Below the pieces are notes generated by a model that was given only the letters and a program-made list of their open reading frames with translations, was not told the origin of the DNA and searched no databases. The position numbers were made by a program, and so were the translations under genes. 64,000 nucleotides of DNA, taken from the NCBI RefSeq assembly GCF_003336675.1, contig NZ_QPII01000014.1:1-64000 (forward strand). Reading direction: 5' to 3'. Shown here one piece after another: positions 1-8,641 of the stretch (its first letter is position 1; each line of letters begins with the position of its first letter). The stretch comes from Billgrantia montanilacus. GTDB taxonomy: Bacteria > Pseudomonadota > Gammaproteobacteria > Pseudomonadales > Halomonadaceae.

Positions 1-93
1 TACATACGGTGGTATAACGAGAAAAGAATCAAAATGTCACTAGGTGCCCTGAGCCCTCTCGAATACCGAAAGAGCCTAGGGATCGCAGCATGA
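1..93 (+). pseudogene. IS3-family transposase (OrfB), C-terminal end only
   Basis: Frame 1 is open from the first base and ends at TGA 91-93. It encodes 30 residues beginning YIRWYNEKRIKMSLG and ending SPLEYRKSLGIAA, the characteristic end of IS3-family (IS150-like) integrase-type transposases. The window edge cuts the gene, so whether the element upstream is intact cannot be told. The bases just downstream (about 97-121, GTCCAAGAAAAGCACC followed by GCACCCCC) look like an IS3-type right terminal repeat, which would put the element's end near 121. Family assignment is from recognised residues; the inverted repeat is inference because the left end is not visible. Confidence 0.75.
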
Positions 94-264
94 AAGAGTC
101 CAAGAAAAGCACCGCACCCCCGATTGACCCGGTTCGAGAGATTGTTGACAAATATGGTCATGTGCTTGGGAAAGCCTCGACGCATGGGGTAACATGCTGC
201 TATCGATTGATGAGCCCAGTGTGTCGGCCCTTGGCCCACTGCTCGAGGAACCGGAGGAGAATCC
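94..264. other. Intergenic segment between IS end and crbR
   Basis: Holds the probable IS terminal repeat and then the leader of the response-regulator gene. The only open frame here (90-299, 69 codons) has no recognisable sequence and runs into the next gene in another frame. A strong ribosome binding site, GGAGGAG at about 251-257, precedes the ATG at 265. No clear promoter was recognised. Confidence 0.5.
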
Positions 265-927
265 ATGGCGTTTGCCCAGAAATTCATCGTTGCCGATGAT
301 CATCCGCTGTTCCGTGCAGCCCTGACCCAGGCGCTGCGCCAACTGGCGCCCCAGGCCGAGATCGTCGAGTCCGATACCATGGCGGCAACCAACGAGATGG
401 TGACGCGTCATCCCGATGCCGACCTGATCCTGTTGGATCTGCACATGCCCGGCGCACATGGCTTCTCGGGGCTGATCCAACTGCGTGGTCAGACTCCCGA
501 TATTCCGGTAGCGGTAGTATCCGGCAGCGACGAACCCTATGTGGTGCGCCGGGCCATCGACTATGGCGCTTCCGGCTTCATACCCAAGTCCTCCTCCCTG
601 GCGCTGATCGCAGAGGCGGTGGGCGAGATTCTTGACGGTGAGGTGTGGCTGCCCAAGGAACTGGCCGATGCCATGGGCGATACCAATGAAGAGGAGACGC
701 GTTTCGCGGAGGCTATCGCCTCGCTGACGCCGCAGCAGTTCCGGGTGCTGAACATGCTCACCGAGGGCCTGCTCAACAAGCAGATCGCCTATGAGCTGAG
801 CGTCTCCGAGGCGACCATCAAGGCGCATGTTACGGCCATCTTGCGCAAGCTTGGCGTGCATTCACGCACCCAGGCGGTCATCGCGGCCCAGAAGCTCGAG
901 GTGGAGCCGCCCAAGGTCGAGTCCTGA
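265..927 (+). CDS. crbR: LuxR-type response regulator, CrbR/ErdR-like
   Basis: 220 residues: a receiver domain (about 5-120) with the acidic pair D11/D12, phospho-acceptor D58 in LLLDLHMPG and K108, followed by a NarL/LuxR helix-turn-helix (about 153-212). This is the size and layout of the AgmR/ErdR/CrbR group. CrbR, with its kinase CrbS, activates acetyl-CoA synthetase and acetate uptake genes in Vibrio and Pseudomonas. The convergent neighbour at 1127-5077 is a CrbS-type kinase and a symporter follows, which supports the assignment. GGAGGAG lies 7 bases before the ATG. A strong terminator follows at 957-990. The pairing with CrbS is inferred from family and context. Confidence 0.85.
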   Translation: MAFAQKFIVADDHPLFRAALTQALRQLAPQAEIVESDTMAATNEMVTRHPDADLILLDLHMPGAHGFSGLIQLRGQTPDIPVAVVSGSDEPYVVRRAIDYGASGFIPKSSSLALIAEAVGEILDGEVWLPKELADAMGDTNEEETRFAEAIASLTPQQFRVLNMLTEGLLNKQIAYELSVSEATIKAHVTAILRKLGVHSRTQAVIAAQKLEVEPPKVES

Positions 928-956
928 GCGACTCGCACCGAGCATCGAGGCAAGAC

Positions 957-990
957 AAAACCGCCGGATGGCAACATCCGGCGGTTTTTT
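957..990 (+). terminator. Rho-independent terminator after crbR
   Basis: Perfect 10-bp stem CCGCCGGATG / CATCCGGCGG with a GCAA loop followed by six T residues, 30 bases past the crbR stop. A-rich bases on the other side could also let it work for the convergent crbS transcript. Confidence 0.92.
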
Positions 991-1126
991 GTGTCCCGGG
1001 GGGCTTGCTGGCCATGCCGGTGGAGGGCGAAACGGAGGTCATTCGCCATGGATGGCGAATGTAGCGCCCAGGGATGGGTTCACAGCGCCTCCGTGGAGCC
1101 CTCCTCCGGTCATGTAACGCCCTGCG

Positions 1127-4100
1127 CTAATTCTCCTGCCTGGCGGCACGGCTGGCCTGAAGTGTCCGGGTCAACAGGGCTCGCAGGGCGGCAGGGCGCA
1201 CCGGCTTCTGTAGCAGGTGATAGCCCGAGCGGCGGATCACCTCGGCCACCTCTTCGGTGCGATCGGCGGTGATCACGATGCCGGGCACGGCACCCTCGAG
1301 GCGTTCGCTCAATGCTTCCAGAGCCATCAGGCCGGTCACCTCGTTGTCCAGGTGATAGTCCGCCAGGATGGCATCCGGCTCGCCGTCCAGGTTGCGCAGG
1401 ACCGACTTGGCACCACCGATGCTGGTGGCGATGAGCACGTCGCAGCCCCAGCCGGACAGCATCGCCTTCATGCCCTCCAGGATCAGTGTCTCGTTGTCGA
1501 TGCACAGGATACGGGTTCCGGCGAGCTTGTTCCCGGCGCGCCGGGCGATGGCCTGGCTCGAAGCGGCTTCCTGAGGCCGGGCCTCTACCACCGGAACGCT
1601 GACGGAGAAGACCGTACCGTACCCCTCACGCGAACGAACCCGTATCGGGTGGTCAAGGACCCGGCTCATGCGGTCGGCAATGGAGAGACCAAGCCCCAGC
1701 CCCTTCTCGCTCTCCTTGTGGCGGGTGGTTTGGTCGAGGCGACGAAACTCCTGGAAGATCTCCGACTGTTTGGACTCGGGTATGCCGGGGCCGCTGTCCC
1801 AAACCTCGATGGAGAGCCGTTGCCCCTGGCGGCGACAGCCGAGCAGTACCCGCCCTTCCTGAGTGTAGCGGATGGCATTCGACAGGAAGTTCTGGACGAT
1901 GCGTCGCAACATCTGGGGATCGCTGTCGACCCAGAGTCGTGTCGGCACCATCAACAGGTCGAGGCCACGGTCCTCGGCCATGACCGCGAATTCGGCATAT
2001 AGCGGCTGGACGATATCGGCCAGGGCGAAATGGCTGCGACGGGGTGTCAGCGCCCCGGCATCGAGCTTTGAGATATCGAGCAGAGTACCGAGCAGTTCCT
2101 CGGCTGCCTGCAGTGAGTTGTCGATATGGCCGATGGTTCGGCGCATGTCCTCTGCCACGTCTTCCTGTGCAAGCGCTGAGGTGAAGAGGCGGGCGGCATT
2201 CAGCGGTTGCAGCAGGTCGTGGCTGGCCGCTGCCAGGAAGCGTGTCTTGGAGGCGTTGGCGTCCTCGGCCACCTGCTTGGCCTGGCGCAGAGCCAATTCG
2301 GCCTCGGCGCGGACCCGGTTCTCCTGCCGCAGGGCGGCGTTGGCCTCGGACAGCGCCTGGGTGCGCTCGCGGACCCGTTCCTCAAGCGTCTCGTTGGTCT
2401 CCTTGAGGGCAATTTCGGCCACGCGACGCTCGGTGATGTCCTGGTAGAGGGCGAAGAAGCCGAGGATGGCACCGCTGTCACCGAAGTGGGGCGTATAGGT
2501 AACCAGCATATAGCGGAGGCCGTCGTTACCTCGCATGGAGACTTCGAAGCTGACCCGTTCCCCGGCCAGTGCCCGGCGAATCCAGGGCGCACGTTCGCGG
2601 GCCATCTCGTCGGTGATCACCGTGTCCACCGATTGTCCAATGACCTCGTTGCGGTCGATGCCGAAGGCCTGCTCATAGGCGCGGTTGGTAAAGAGGTAGC
2701 GGCACTCCTTGTCGAAGTAGGCGATCAGCGCCGGCACGTTATCGGTATAGATACGGATATTGTTCTCGGAGCGGATCAGCGCTTCCTCGATGCGCTTCTG
2801 CTGGGTGATGTCCTGGTAGGTGTAGACGAAGCCGCCTCCCGGCATGGGATTGCCCTGCACCTCCAGCACGCTGCCGTCCTGGCGGTAGCGCACGTAACGA
2901 TGGGGTTGGCCGTCACGGATATTGTCGATCAGCAGCTGGACGTGTTCTTCCGGGTCGCCGGGTCCGTATTCGCCGTTGTGGGCGTTGTAGCGGAAGATCT
3001 TGTTGATGGGTGCGCCGACCCGTATCAGGTGGTCGGGAAAGCGGAACAGCTCCAGGTAGCGTTGGTTCCAGACCACCAGGCGCATATTCTGATCGACTAC
3101 GCTGATGCCCTGGTTGATGTTCTCGATGGTAGCCTGCAGCAGGGCGCGATTGAATTCGAGTACCTGCGAGGCCTCGTCGACGATGGAAATCACATCCGAA
3201 ATGCCGATGCCGCGCCCCTGTAGTGCCGAATTGACTACGATCCGCGCCGACGATGCCCCCAGCACCGAAGCCAGGAAGCGCTCGGTGAACTGGATCACGT
3301 CGATGGAGGCCCGTGAGCCGTCCTCCAGTGGCTTGCCGGTGCGCCGGGCGTAGTCGTCGAAGGCACGTTGTACCTGCTTGGCCCCCAGGAAGCGCTCGCA
3401 CAGGACCTTGAGATCGCCTACGGTCGTGGCGCCGGTCCAGGGACGATTGACCGAGGTCTGGCGGGTTTCGACGCTATCGACGAACAGCGAGGCCTGGATC
3501 CGCTCCACCACGCGCTGCGAGGTGACCTGGGAAACGAAGATGTAGCAGAACAGGTTGACCCCGAGTGAGAGCATCACCCCATGGGTGAAGCTGTCGCCGA
3601 AATTGAGCCCGAACAGAGCGGTGGGGGTGAGCCAGGCGTGCCCGAAGGGGCCACCGTCGAGCCAGTGGGCCGGCAGCACGCCGGCCTGGATCATGGCCGG
3701 CATCAGCAGGCTGTAGGCCCAGATGGCGAAGCCGGCATTCATGCCAACGATCACGCCCAGCCGGTTACCGCGTTTCCAGTAGAGGCCACCGAGCAGGGCG
3801 GGAGCAAATTGGCCGGCGGCGGCAAATGAGAGCATGCCGATTGAGGCCAGCGAGGTGAATTCGCCGATCAGGTGGTAGAAGCCATAGGCCAGCGCCAGGA
3901 TGGCGCAGATGGTGATGCGCCGCGCCTGTAGCACCAGGCGACCGTAGTCTCGGGGCCGTGCGTCCAGCCAGCGCAGCCTGAACAGCAGGGGAATCACGAT
4001 CTCGTTGGAGATCATGATCGACACAGCGACCGTGGCCACGATCACCATGCCGGTGGCCGCCGAGAAGCCACCGATATAGGTGAGCAGGGTCAGCCATTGA

Positions 4101-5077
4101 TTTCCTGCGGCCATGGGCAGCGCCAGCACGAAGGTGTCGGGCTCCACCGAGCCATCGGGGAACATGGCCAGGCCAGCGGCGGCGATGGGCAGGATGAAGA
4201 AGGCGAAGGCCACCAGGTAGAGCGGAAACAGCCAGCGTGCGTTGGATGCGTCATCGGGATGGGTGTTCTCCACTACCGCGACATGGAACTGCCGGGGCAG
4301 GCAGAAGATCGCCAGCATTGCCAGCAGGGTCTGGGCCCAGAAGCTGCGGCCGAAGTCCTGGTCGGCCAGCTGGCGCTGCAGTTCCAGCTGATTGTCGGCC
4401 CGGCTCAGCAGGTCGCCGAGGCCGTCGAACATCCCCCAGGTGACGTAGGCGCCGAGGACCAGGAAAGCCAGCAGCTTGACCAGCGACTCGAAGGCCACGG
4501 CGTGGATCAGGCCTTCGTGATGCTCGGTGGCGTCCGTGTGGCGGGTGCCGAAAAGGATGGCAAAGGCCGCCATGACGATGGCCACGAAAAAGGCTGTATC
4601 GGCAAACAGCGGGGTATGGGTGATGTCCGTGGCATCGGTGAGCACGGCAAAGGAGGTTGAGACCGCCTTCAGCTGCAGGGCGATATAGGGCAGCGTGCCG
4701 ATCAGTGCCACCAGGCTGGCAAAGGCGGCGAGCGACTGCGCCTTGCCATAGCGCGAGGCAATGAAGTCGGCGATCGACGTGATGTTCTGCCGCTTGGCGA
4801 CACGGATCATCTTGGCCAGTACCGGCCAGAAGAGCAGGAAGGTCAGTATGGGACCGACATAGATGCTGGCGAAGGACCAGCCGGACGTGGCGGCCTGGCC
4901 AACCGCCCCATAGAAGCTCCACGAGGTGCAGTAGATGGCCAGCGCCAGGATATAGATGATGGGCCGGCGGCGGCTCGCACCGTGCTTGCGCGCATGGCGA
5001 TCTCCACGCCAGGCGATGGCGAACAGGACGGCAATATAGAGCAGCGAAACGGCAATCAGTAGCCAACCGGCGAACAT
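1127..5077 (-). CDS. crbS: Hybrid sensor histidine kinase with SLC5 symporter-like domain (CrbS/MxtR type)
   Basis: 1316 residues. In order: a sodium:solute symporter-like membrane domain (about 1-500, a dozen hydrophobic segments), a linker, two PAS domains (about 640-890), a coiled coil, a HisKA domain with FLAAASHDLLQPL (His near 952), a HATPase with NFLSNAIRYT, DSGPGIPE and KGLGLGLSI, and a C-terminal receiver (about 1185-1310) with D1240 in ADYHLD. This domain string is that of CrbS/MxtR, the membrane sensor that drives the acetate switch through CrbR/ErdR. GAGGGAGAG precedes the ATG at 5077. It converges on crbR. Whether the symporter domain transports a solute or only senses it is not decided by sequence. 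Confidence 0.88.
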   Translation of the reverse strand: MFAGWLLIAVSLLYIAVLFAIAWRGDRHARKHGASRRRPIIYILALAIYCTSWSFYGAVGQAATSGWSFASIYVGPILTFLLFWPVLAKMIRVAKRQNITSIADFIASRYGKAQSLAAFASLVALIGTLPYIALQLKAVSTSFAVLTDATDITHTPLFADTAFFVAIVMAAFAILFGTRHTDATEHHEGLIHAVAFESLVKLLAFLVLGAYVTWGMFDGLGDLLSRADNQLELQRQLADQDFGRSFWAQTLLAMLAIFCLPRQFHVAVVENTHPDDASNARWLFPLYLVAFAFFILPIAAAGLAMFPDGSVEPDTFVLALPMAAGNQWLTLLTYIGGFSAATGMVIVATVAVSIMISNEIVIPLLFRLRWLDARPRDYGRLVLQARRITICAILALAYGFYHLIGEFTSLASIGMLSFAAAGQFAPALLGGLYWKRGNRLGVIVGMNAGFAIWAYSLLMPAMIQAGVLPAHWLDGGPFGHAWLTPTALFGLNFGDSFTHGVMLSLGVNLFCYIFVSQVTSQRVVERIQASLFVDSVETRQTSVNRPWTGATTVGDLKVLCERFLGAKQVQRAFDDYARRTGKPLEDGSRASIDVIQFTERFLASVLGASSARIVVNSALQGRGIGISDVISIVDEASQVLEFNRALLQATIENINQGISVVDQNMRLVVWNQRYLELFRFPDHLIRVGAPINKIFRYNAHNGEYGPGDPEEHVQLLIDNIRDGQPHRYVRYRQDGSVLEVQGNPMPGGGFVYTYQDITQQKRIEEALIRSENNIRIYTDNVPALIAYFDKECRYLFTNRAYEQAFGIDRNEVIGQSVDTVITDEMARERAPWIRRALAGERVSFEVSMRGNDGLRYMLVTYTPHFGDSGAILGFFALYQDITERRVAEIALKETNETLEERVRERTQALSEANAALRQENRVRAEAELALRQAKQVAEDANASKTRFLAAASHDLLQPLNAARLFTSALAQEDVAEDMRRTIGHIDNSLQAAEELLGTLLDISKLDAGALTPRRSHFALADIVQPLYAEFAVMAEDRGLDLLMVPTRLWVDSDPQMLRRIVQNFLSNAIRYTQEGRVLLGCRRQGQRLSIEVWDSGPGIPESKQSEIFQEFRRLDQTTRHKESEKGLGLGLSIADRMSRVLDHPIRVRSREGYGTVFSVSVPVVEARPQEAASSQAIARRAGNKLAGTRILCIDNETLILEGMKAMLSGWGCDVLIATSIGGAKSVLRNLDGEPDAILADYHLDNEVTGLMALEALSERLEGAVPGIVITADRTEEVAEVIRRSGYHLLQKPVRPAALRALLTRTLQASRAARQEN

Positions 5078-5245
5078 GCACTCTCTCCCTCGGGTCTGTG
5101 GCCATTCTAGGGCAATGGCGGCCGGTAGGGCAGTCAGTCGATGTCCAAGGGCAGGTAGGCGTCGCGTCGCGGGGGCGATCGGCGGGGCGGAGGCGGCCGG
5201 TCACCCGATGGCAACCGGCGTACGATGGATCCTTGTCAGGCAGGC

Positions 5246-5761
5246 TCAGGTGTTGCCACAGACCGCCTGATACAACGCAGAATCGCTATCGACGCTGCGC
5301 AGGGCTGAAAGGCGGGGCTGGCGCTCTTCGCCGACGAGCGGCAGCTGCTCCTGGGTGGTGCAATTCATCAGGTACGCCTGATGGGTCAAGCGGTCCACAT
5401 AGTCCTTCTCGAAGCGATAGAGGATGAACTCGACCAACTGTTGCCCGTCGGCCTCACTCGGTACCATGCTGTCTCGATCCACCACGCTGAAGGCCGTGGT
5501 CATGGGAAAGAAGTACGTCCAGGGGCGCCAGAACGCTTCACCCTCCTCGGTAGATACCACCTGGCTCGTGGCCGGCAGCTGGCTCTGCTTGTGGCTGAGC
5601 CAGGAGTACTCGTAGTGAATCTGGTAACCCAGCATGCCCAGGCCGGCACAGGCCGGAACGATCCAGCGGGGCAGACGCTTGCCGCTGATCAGCCGCAGTA
5701 ACAGGCCAATGCCTGCGGCCCCCAGTCCGGCAAATATCGCTGCAACCAGATGCCATATCAT
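5246..5761 (-). CDS. Conserved hypothetical inner-membrane protein
   Basis: 171 residues. Two hydrophobic helices in the first 50 residues (AAIFAGLGAAGIGLLLRL and a second around WIVPACAGLGMLGY) are followed by a soluble domain of about 115 residues. I recognise no named domain or catalytic motif. It lies between crbS and the symporter operon on the same strand, but the terminator at 5781-5808 separates it from the symporter transcript, and 168 bases separate it from crbS. A role in the acetate circuit is possible by location only. Confidence 0.6.
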   Translation of the reverse strand: MIWHLVAAIFAGLGAAGIGLLLRLISGKRLPRWIVPACAGLGMLGYQIHYEYSWLSHKQSQLPATSQVVSTEEGEAFWRPWTYFFPMTTAFSVVDRDSMVPSEADGQQLVEFILYRFEKDYVDRLTHQAYLMNCTTQEQLPLVGEERQPRLSALRSVDSDSALYQAVCGNT

Positions 5762-5774
5762 AATGTAGCCTTCT

Positions 5775-5810
5775 AAAAGCAGTCGGGCTTCCTGGTGGAA
5801 GCCCGACTTG
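5775..5810 (-). terminator. Intrinsic terminator after the symporter operon
   Basis: 12-bp perfect stem AGTCGGGCTTCC / GGAAGCCCGACT with a TGGT loop (5781-5808). Read on the minus strand it is followed by CTTTTAG, and it lies about 50 bases past the symporter stop. Confidence 0.85.
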
Positions 5811-5856
5811 GTTTTGATTCCACAACAGCCTTGCTGTGTCAGGAATCCATTATGGC

Positions 5857-7653
5857 TTAGTGGTCAACCGCACCGCCAGCGCCTTTGGGGAAGCGAACGC
5901 TTTCCACCAGGTCCTGGATTTCCTGCGGAGGCTCTTCGGTTGCAGAAGAGACCGCGAAGGCAATGGCGAAGTTGATCATCGCACCGATTGCGCCGAAGGA
6001 GAGCGGCGAGATGCCCGCGACCCAGTTGTCCGGCGTATTGGGCAGCATGTTGGTCTCCGGAATGAAGAACCAGCCCAGGTAGGTGAAGATATACAGCAGG
6101 GTGGCAAGCAGGCCTGCCAGCATGCCGGCTACGGCGCCCTTGCTGTTGATCCGCTTGGAGAAGATACCCATCATCAGTGCCGGGAAGAGCGATGCACCGG
6201 CGATACCGAAGGCCAATGCCACCGTCTGTGCCGCGAATCCGGGCGGGTTCAACCCCAGGTAGGTAGCAAGCAGGATGGCGCCACCCATGGAGATCCGTGC
6301 CGCCAGCATCTCGCCTTTTTCGGTGATGTTGGGGTTGATGGTCTTCTTGATCAGGTCGTGACTGATCGCGGATGAGATCGCCAGCAGCAGGCCTGCTGCG
6401 GTGGAGAGCGCCGCCGCGATGCCGCCGGCTGCGACCAGACCGATGACCCAGCCCGGCAGGTTGGCGATTTCCGGGTTGGCCAGTACCAGGATGTCGTTGT
6501 TGACCACCAGTTCGTTACCTGCCCAGCCACGATCTGCGGCCGTATCGGCGAAGTCGGCGTTGCCGTCATTGTAGAACTGGATGCGACCGTCTTCGTTCAT
6601 GTCGTTGAAGGTGATCAGGCCGGTATCTTCCCAGGTGCGGAACCACTCGGGACGATTCTCGTAGAGAATCGGTTCGGCCATTGCCTCTTCATAGTTCTCG
6701 ACTTGGCCGGCAGCTTCCGGGTAGACGGTGGTCAGCAGGTTGAGGCGTGCCATGGAGGCCACGGCGGGGGCGGTCAGGTAGAGCAGGGCGATGAACACCA
6801 GTGCCCAGCCAGCGGACCAGCGCGCATCGGCGACTTTCGGGACGGTGAAGAAGCGGATGATGACGTGGGGCAGGCCGGCGGTACCGATCATCAGCGACAG
6901 GGTGAACAGCACCATGTTCAGCTTGTTGTCCACGTCAGCGGTGTAGTCCCGGAAGCCGAGTTCCACCAGGACTTCGCTCAGCTTGGCCAGCAGCGGTACG
7001 CCGGATTCACTGTGCGTGCTGAACATGCCGAACATCGGGATCGGGTTGCCGGTGAGCTGCATGGCGATGAACACGGCCGGAATGGTATAGGCAATGATCA
7101 GTACCACGTACTGCGCCACCTGGGTGTAGGTGATGCCCTTCATGCCACCGAATACGGCGTACAGGAAGACGATGGTGGCGGCGATCCAGATGCCCCAAGT
7201 GTTGCTGACCTCCAGGAAGCGGGAGAAGGCGACGCCGGCACCGGTCATCTGGCCGATGACGTAGGTCACCGAGGCCACGACCAGGCAGACGACCGCTACC
7301 AGGCGCGCGGTACTGCTATAGAAGCGGTCACCGATAAAGTCTGGCACGGTGAACTTGCCGAACTTGCGCAGGTAAGGTGCCAGCAGCATGGCCAGTATGA
7401 CGTAGCCGCCGGTCCAGCCCATCAGGAAGGACGAGTTGGCGTAGCCGCCGGATGCCAGCAGACCAGCCATGGAGATGAACGACGCGGCCGACATCCAGTC
7501 GGCTGCTGTCGCCATGCCGTTGGTGATCGGATGGACGCCGCCGCCGGCGACATAGAAGTCCTTGGTCGAGCCGGCGCGTGACCAGATCGCAATGCCGATA
7601 TAGAGGGCAAAGGAGCCACCCACGAACAACAGGTTGATTGCAAATTGACTCAT
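5857..7653 (-). CDS. Sodium:solute symporter, VC_2705-type, probable acetate/monocarboxylate uptake
   Basis: 598 residues with about 13 hydrophobic segments of the SSS (SLC5) fold. N-terminal FYVAGGGVHPITNGMATAAD is the hallmark of the ActP-like branch. A long hydrophilic insertion (about residues 310-385) rich in D, E and N interrupts the membrane domain, as is usual for members paired with DUF4212. Predicted role: inner-membrane sodium-coupled uptake of acetate or a related short carboxylate. It starts 7 bases after the DUF4212 gene, so the two are one operon. The position next to CrbS/CrbR, known to control such symporters in Pseudomonas and Vibrio, supports the substrate guess, which is inference. 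Confidence 0.85.
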   Translation of the reverse strand: MSQFAINLLFVGGSFALYIGIAIWSRAGSTKDFYVAGGGVHPITNGMATAADWMSAASFISMAGLLASGGYANSSFLMGWTGGYVILAMLLAPYLRKFGKFTVPDFIGDRFYSSTARLVAVVCLVVASVTYVIGQMTGAGVAFSRFLEVSNTWGIWIAATIVFLYAVFGGMKGITYTQVAQYVVLIIAYTIPAVFIAMQLTGNPIPMFGMFSTHSESGVPLLAKLSEVLVELGFRDYTADVDNKLNMVLFTLSLMIGTAGLPHVIIRFFTVPKVADARWSAGWALVFIALLYLTAPAVASMARLNLLTTVYPEAAGQVENYEEAMAEPILYENRPEWFRTWEDTGLITFNDMNEDGRIQFYNDGNADFADTAADRGWAGNELVVNNDILVLANPEIANLPGWVIGLVAAGGIAAALSTAAGLLLAISSAISHDLIKKTINPNITEKGEMLAARISMGGAILLATYLGLNPPGFAAQTVALAFGIAGASLFPALMMGIFSKRINSKGAVAGMLAGLLATLLYIFTYLGWFFIPETNMLPNTPDNWVAGISPLSFGAIGAMINFAIAFAVSSATEEPPQEIQDLVESVRFPKGAGGAVDH

Positions 7654-7659
7654 ACCGGC

Positions 7660-7920
7660 TTACTCCCCAAGACCGTATTTTTCGTCGAGCTTGTTCATTT
7701 TCCATGCGTAGAAGAAAATGAGCCCGATGAAAGTGAGGATGGAGCCCTGTTGGGCAAACCAGAAACCGAGGTCCGTACCGCCGATGGGAATGCCGGACAG
7801 CAAGGGCCGCAGGAGGATGGCGAAGCCATAGGAAACCATTGCCCACACAATCAGGCATCCGGTTATCGTGCGAACGTTCGACTTCCAGTACGCAGCAGCA
7901 TTGGATTTATCATCTGCCAT
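7660..7920 (-). CDS. DUF4212 small membrane subunit of the symporter
   Basis: 86 residues from the ATG at 7920, preceded by GGAGAG at an 8-base distance; an upstream in-frame GTG at 7935 overlaps that ribosome site and is less likely. Two transmembrane helices (VWAMVSYGFAILLRPLL and a second around ILTFIGLIFFYAWKMNKLDE) and the YWKSN start are typical of DUF4212, the small partner encoded just before VC_2705-type symporters, analogous to YjcH with ActP. First gene of the two-gene operon. Presumed to assist assembly or function of the transporter; no catalytic residues are expected. Confidence 0.85.
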   Translation of the reverse strand: MADDKSNAAAYWKSNVRTITGCLIVWAMVSYGFAILLRPLLSGIPIGGTDLGFWFAQQGSILTFIGLIFFYAWKMNKLDEKYGLGE

Positions 7921-8296
7921 AGTGTTGCTCTCCACTTGTTTTTGAGGTTGGGAAGTTGCACAGAGAGATAACAGGATTCATCAGGGTCGTCCCACGAGGT
8001 CAACCGTACGTTGAACACCTCGACAATGGTGCCGGCTAGAACCTCTTTTTATCGTTACCCTGCGCGGCCAAGCCACTCTTCCCACCATGTCTCTTTGCCG
8101 GTTGTCGAAGTGTGTTACCGACGTGCAATTGCCCTGTATGACTCATCGGCAATACTGGTCAATAAATGAGAAAATTAAATCCCAGACTTTGGTATCATGA
8201 GTAAACTGTGATTGAACGATTCAAAATTTTCTCTATATTTTTCAGTATGTTGAGTCCCATCCTTCGGCTTTGGCTCGAAGCTGCCCGTCTCGGGCA

Positions 8297-8311
8297 TAGG
8301 ACGATTGTCTA
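8297..8311 (+). promoter_or_regulatory. Palindromic motif copy 1 (TAGGACGATTGTCTA)
   Basis: First of four related sites with consensus TAGGACnATTGTCTA, an imperfect dyad of TAGnC and GTCTA half sites. Candidate operator for a dimeric regulator such as CrbR. Confidence 0.6.
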
Positions 8312-8323
8312 GCCTCGGATTGT

Positions 8324-8338
8324 ATGGACCTTTGTCTA
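8324..8338 (+). promoter_or_regulatory. Palindromic motif copy 2 (ATGGACCTTTGTCTA)
   Basis: Second copy, starting exactly 27 bases after copy 1. It keeps GGAC and TTGTCTA but differs in the first two bases and in the spacer. Confidence 0.55.
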
Positions 8339-8350
8339 ATTATTTTTTGA

Positions 8351-8365
8351 ATAGACTATTGTCTA
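8351..8365 (+). promoter_or_regulatory. Palindromic motif copy 3 (ATAGACTATTGTCTA)
   Basis: Third copy, again exactly 27 bases after the previous one. TAGAC and GTCTA form the cleanest inverted repeat of the four. Confidence 0.6.
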
Positions 8366-8394
8366 AGGCGCGTGCGCTGGATTATTTCGGCTTG

Positions 8395-8409
8395 TAGGAC
8401 GATGGTCTA
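8395..8409 (+). promoter_or_regulatory. Palindromic motif copy 4 (TAGGACGATGGTCTA)
   Basis: Fourth copy, 44 bases after copy 3 and differing from copy 1 at a single position. It lies about 230 bases before the plus-strand gene. Confidence 0.6.
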
Positions 8410-8641
8410 GGTTATGCCGCAAAAGACGATATTGTTATTCTGCCTGAAGGCCTCTTCGCCACGTCTACCTGAGAACCTCTTTGCGACGTGGGTGACAGCA
8501 GGGAGCCGTTGGAAGGCCAGATCGAAGCGTCCGCTGCCGGAGCGATTTGGAATCCACTAGCAGTTGTTTTTCCGAGCGTGCTGGTCCATCCATGGTCCCA
8601 CTCCTTTCCGCGCATAATGGCCGCACAACGAGGGCAGCTGC

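Larger units (their letters stand above)
7921..8641. promoter_or_regulatory. Divergent intergenic control region
   Basis: About 720 bases between the DUF4212/symporter operon (left, minus) and the cNMP/CBS protein operon (right, plus). It contains no convincing gene and is locally AT-rich (8160-8260, 8330-8365), unlike its surroundings. Four copies of a 15-bp palindromic motif lie at 8297-8409 and are listed separately. The start of the plus-strand gene is preceded by GAGGGCAG at 8631-8638. Confidence 0.7.

Noticed and set aside
90..299. 69-codon frame overlapping the IS end and crbR
   Set aside because: No family-like sequence, no ribosome site; overlaps the transposase stop and crbR.
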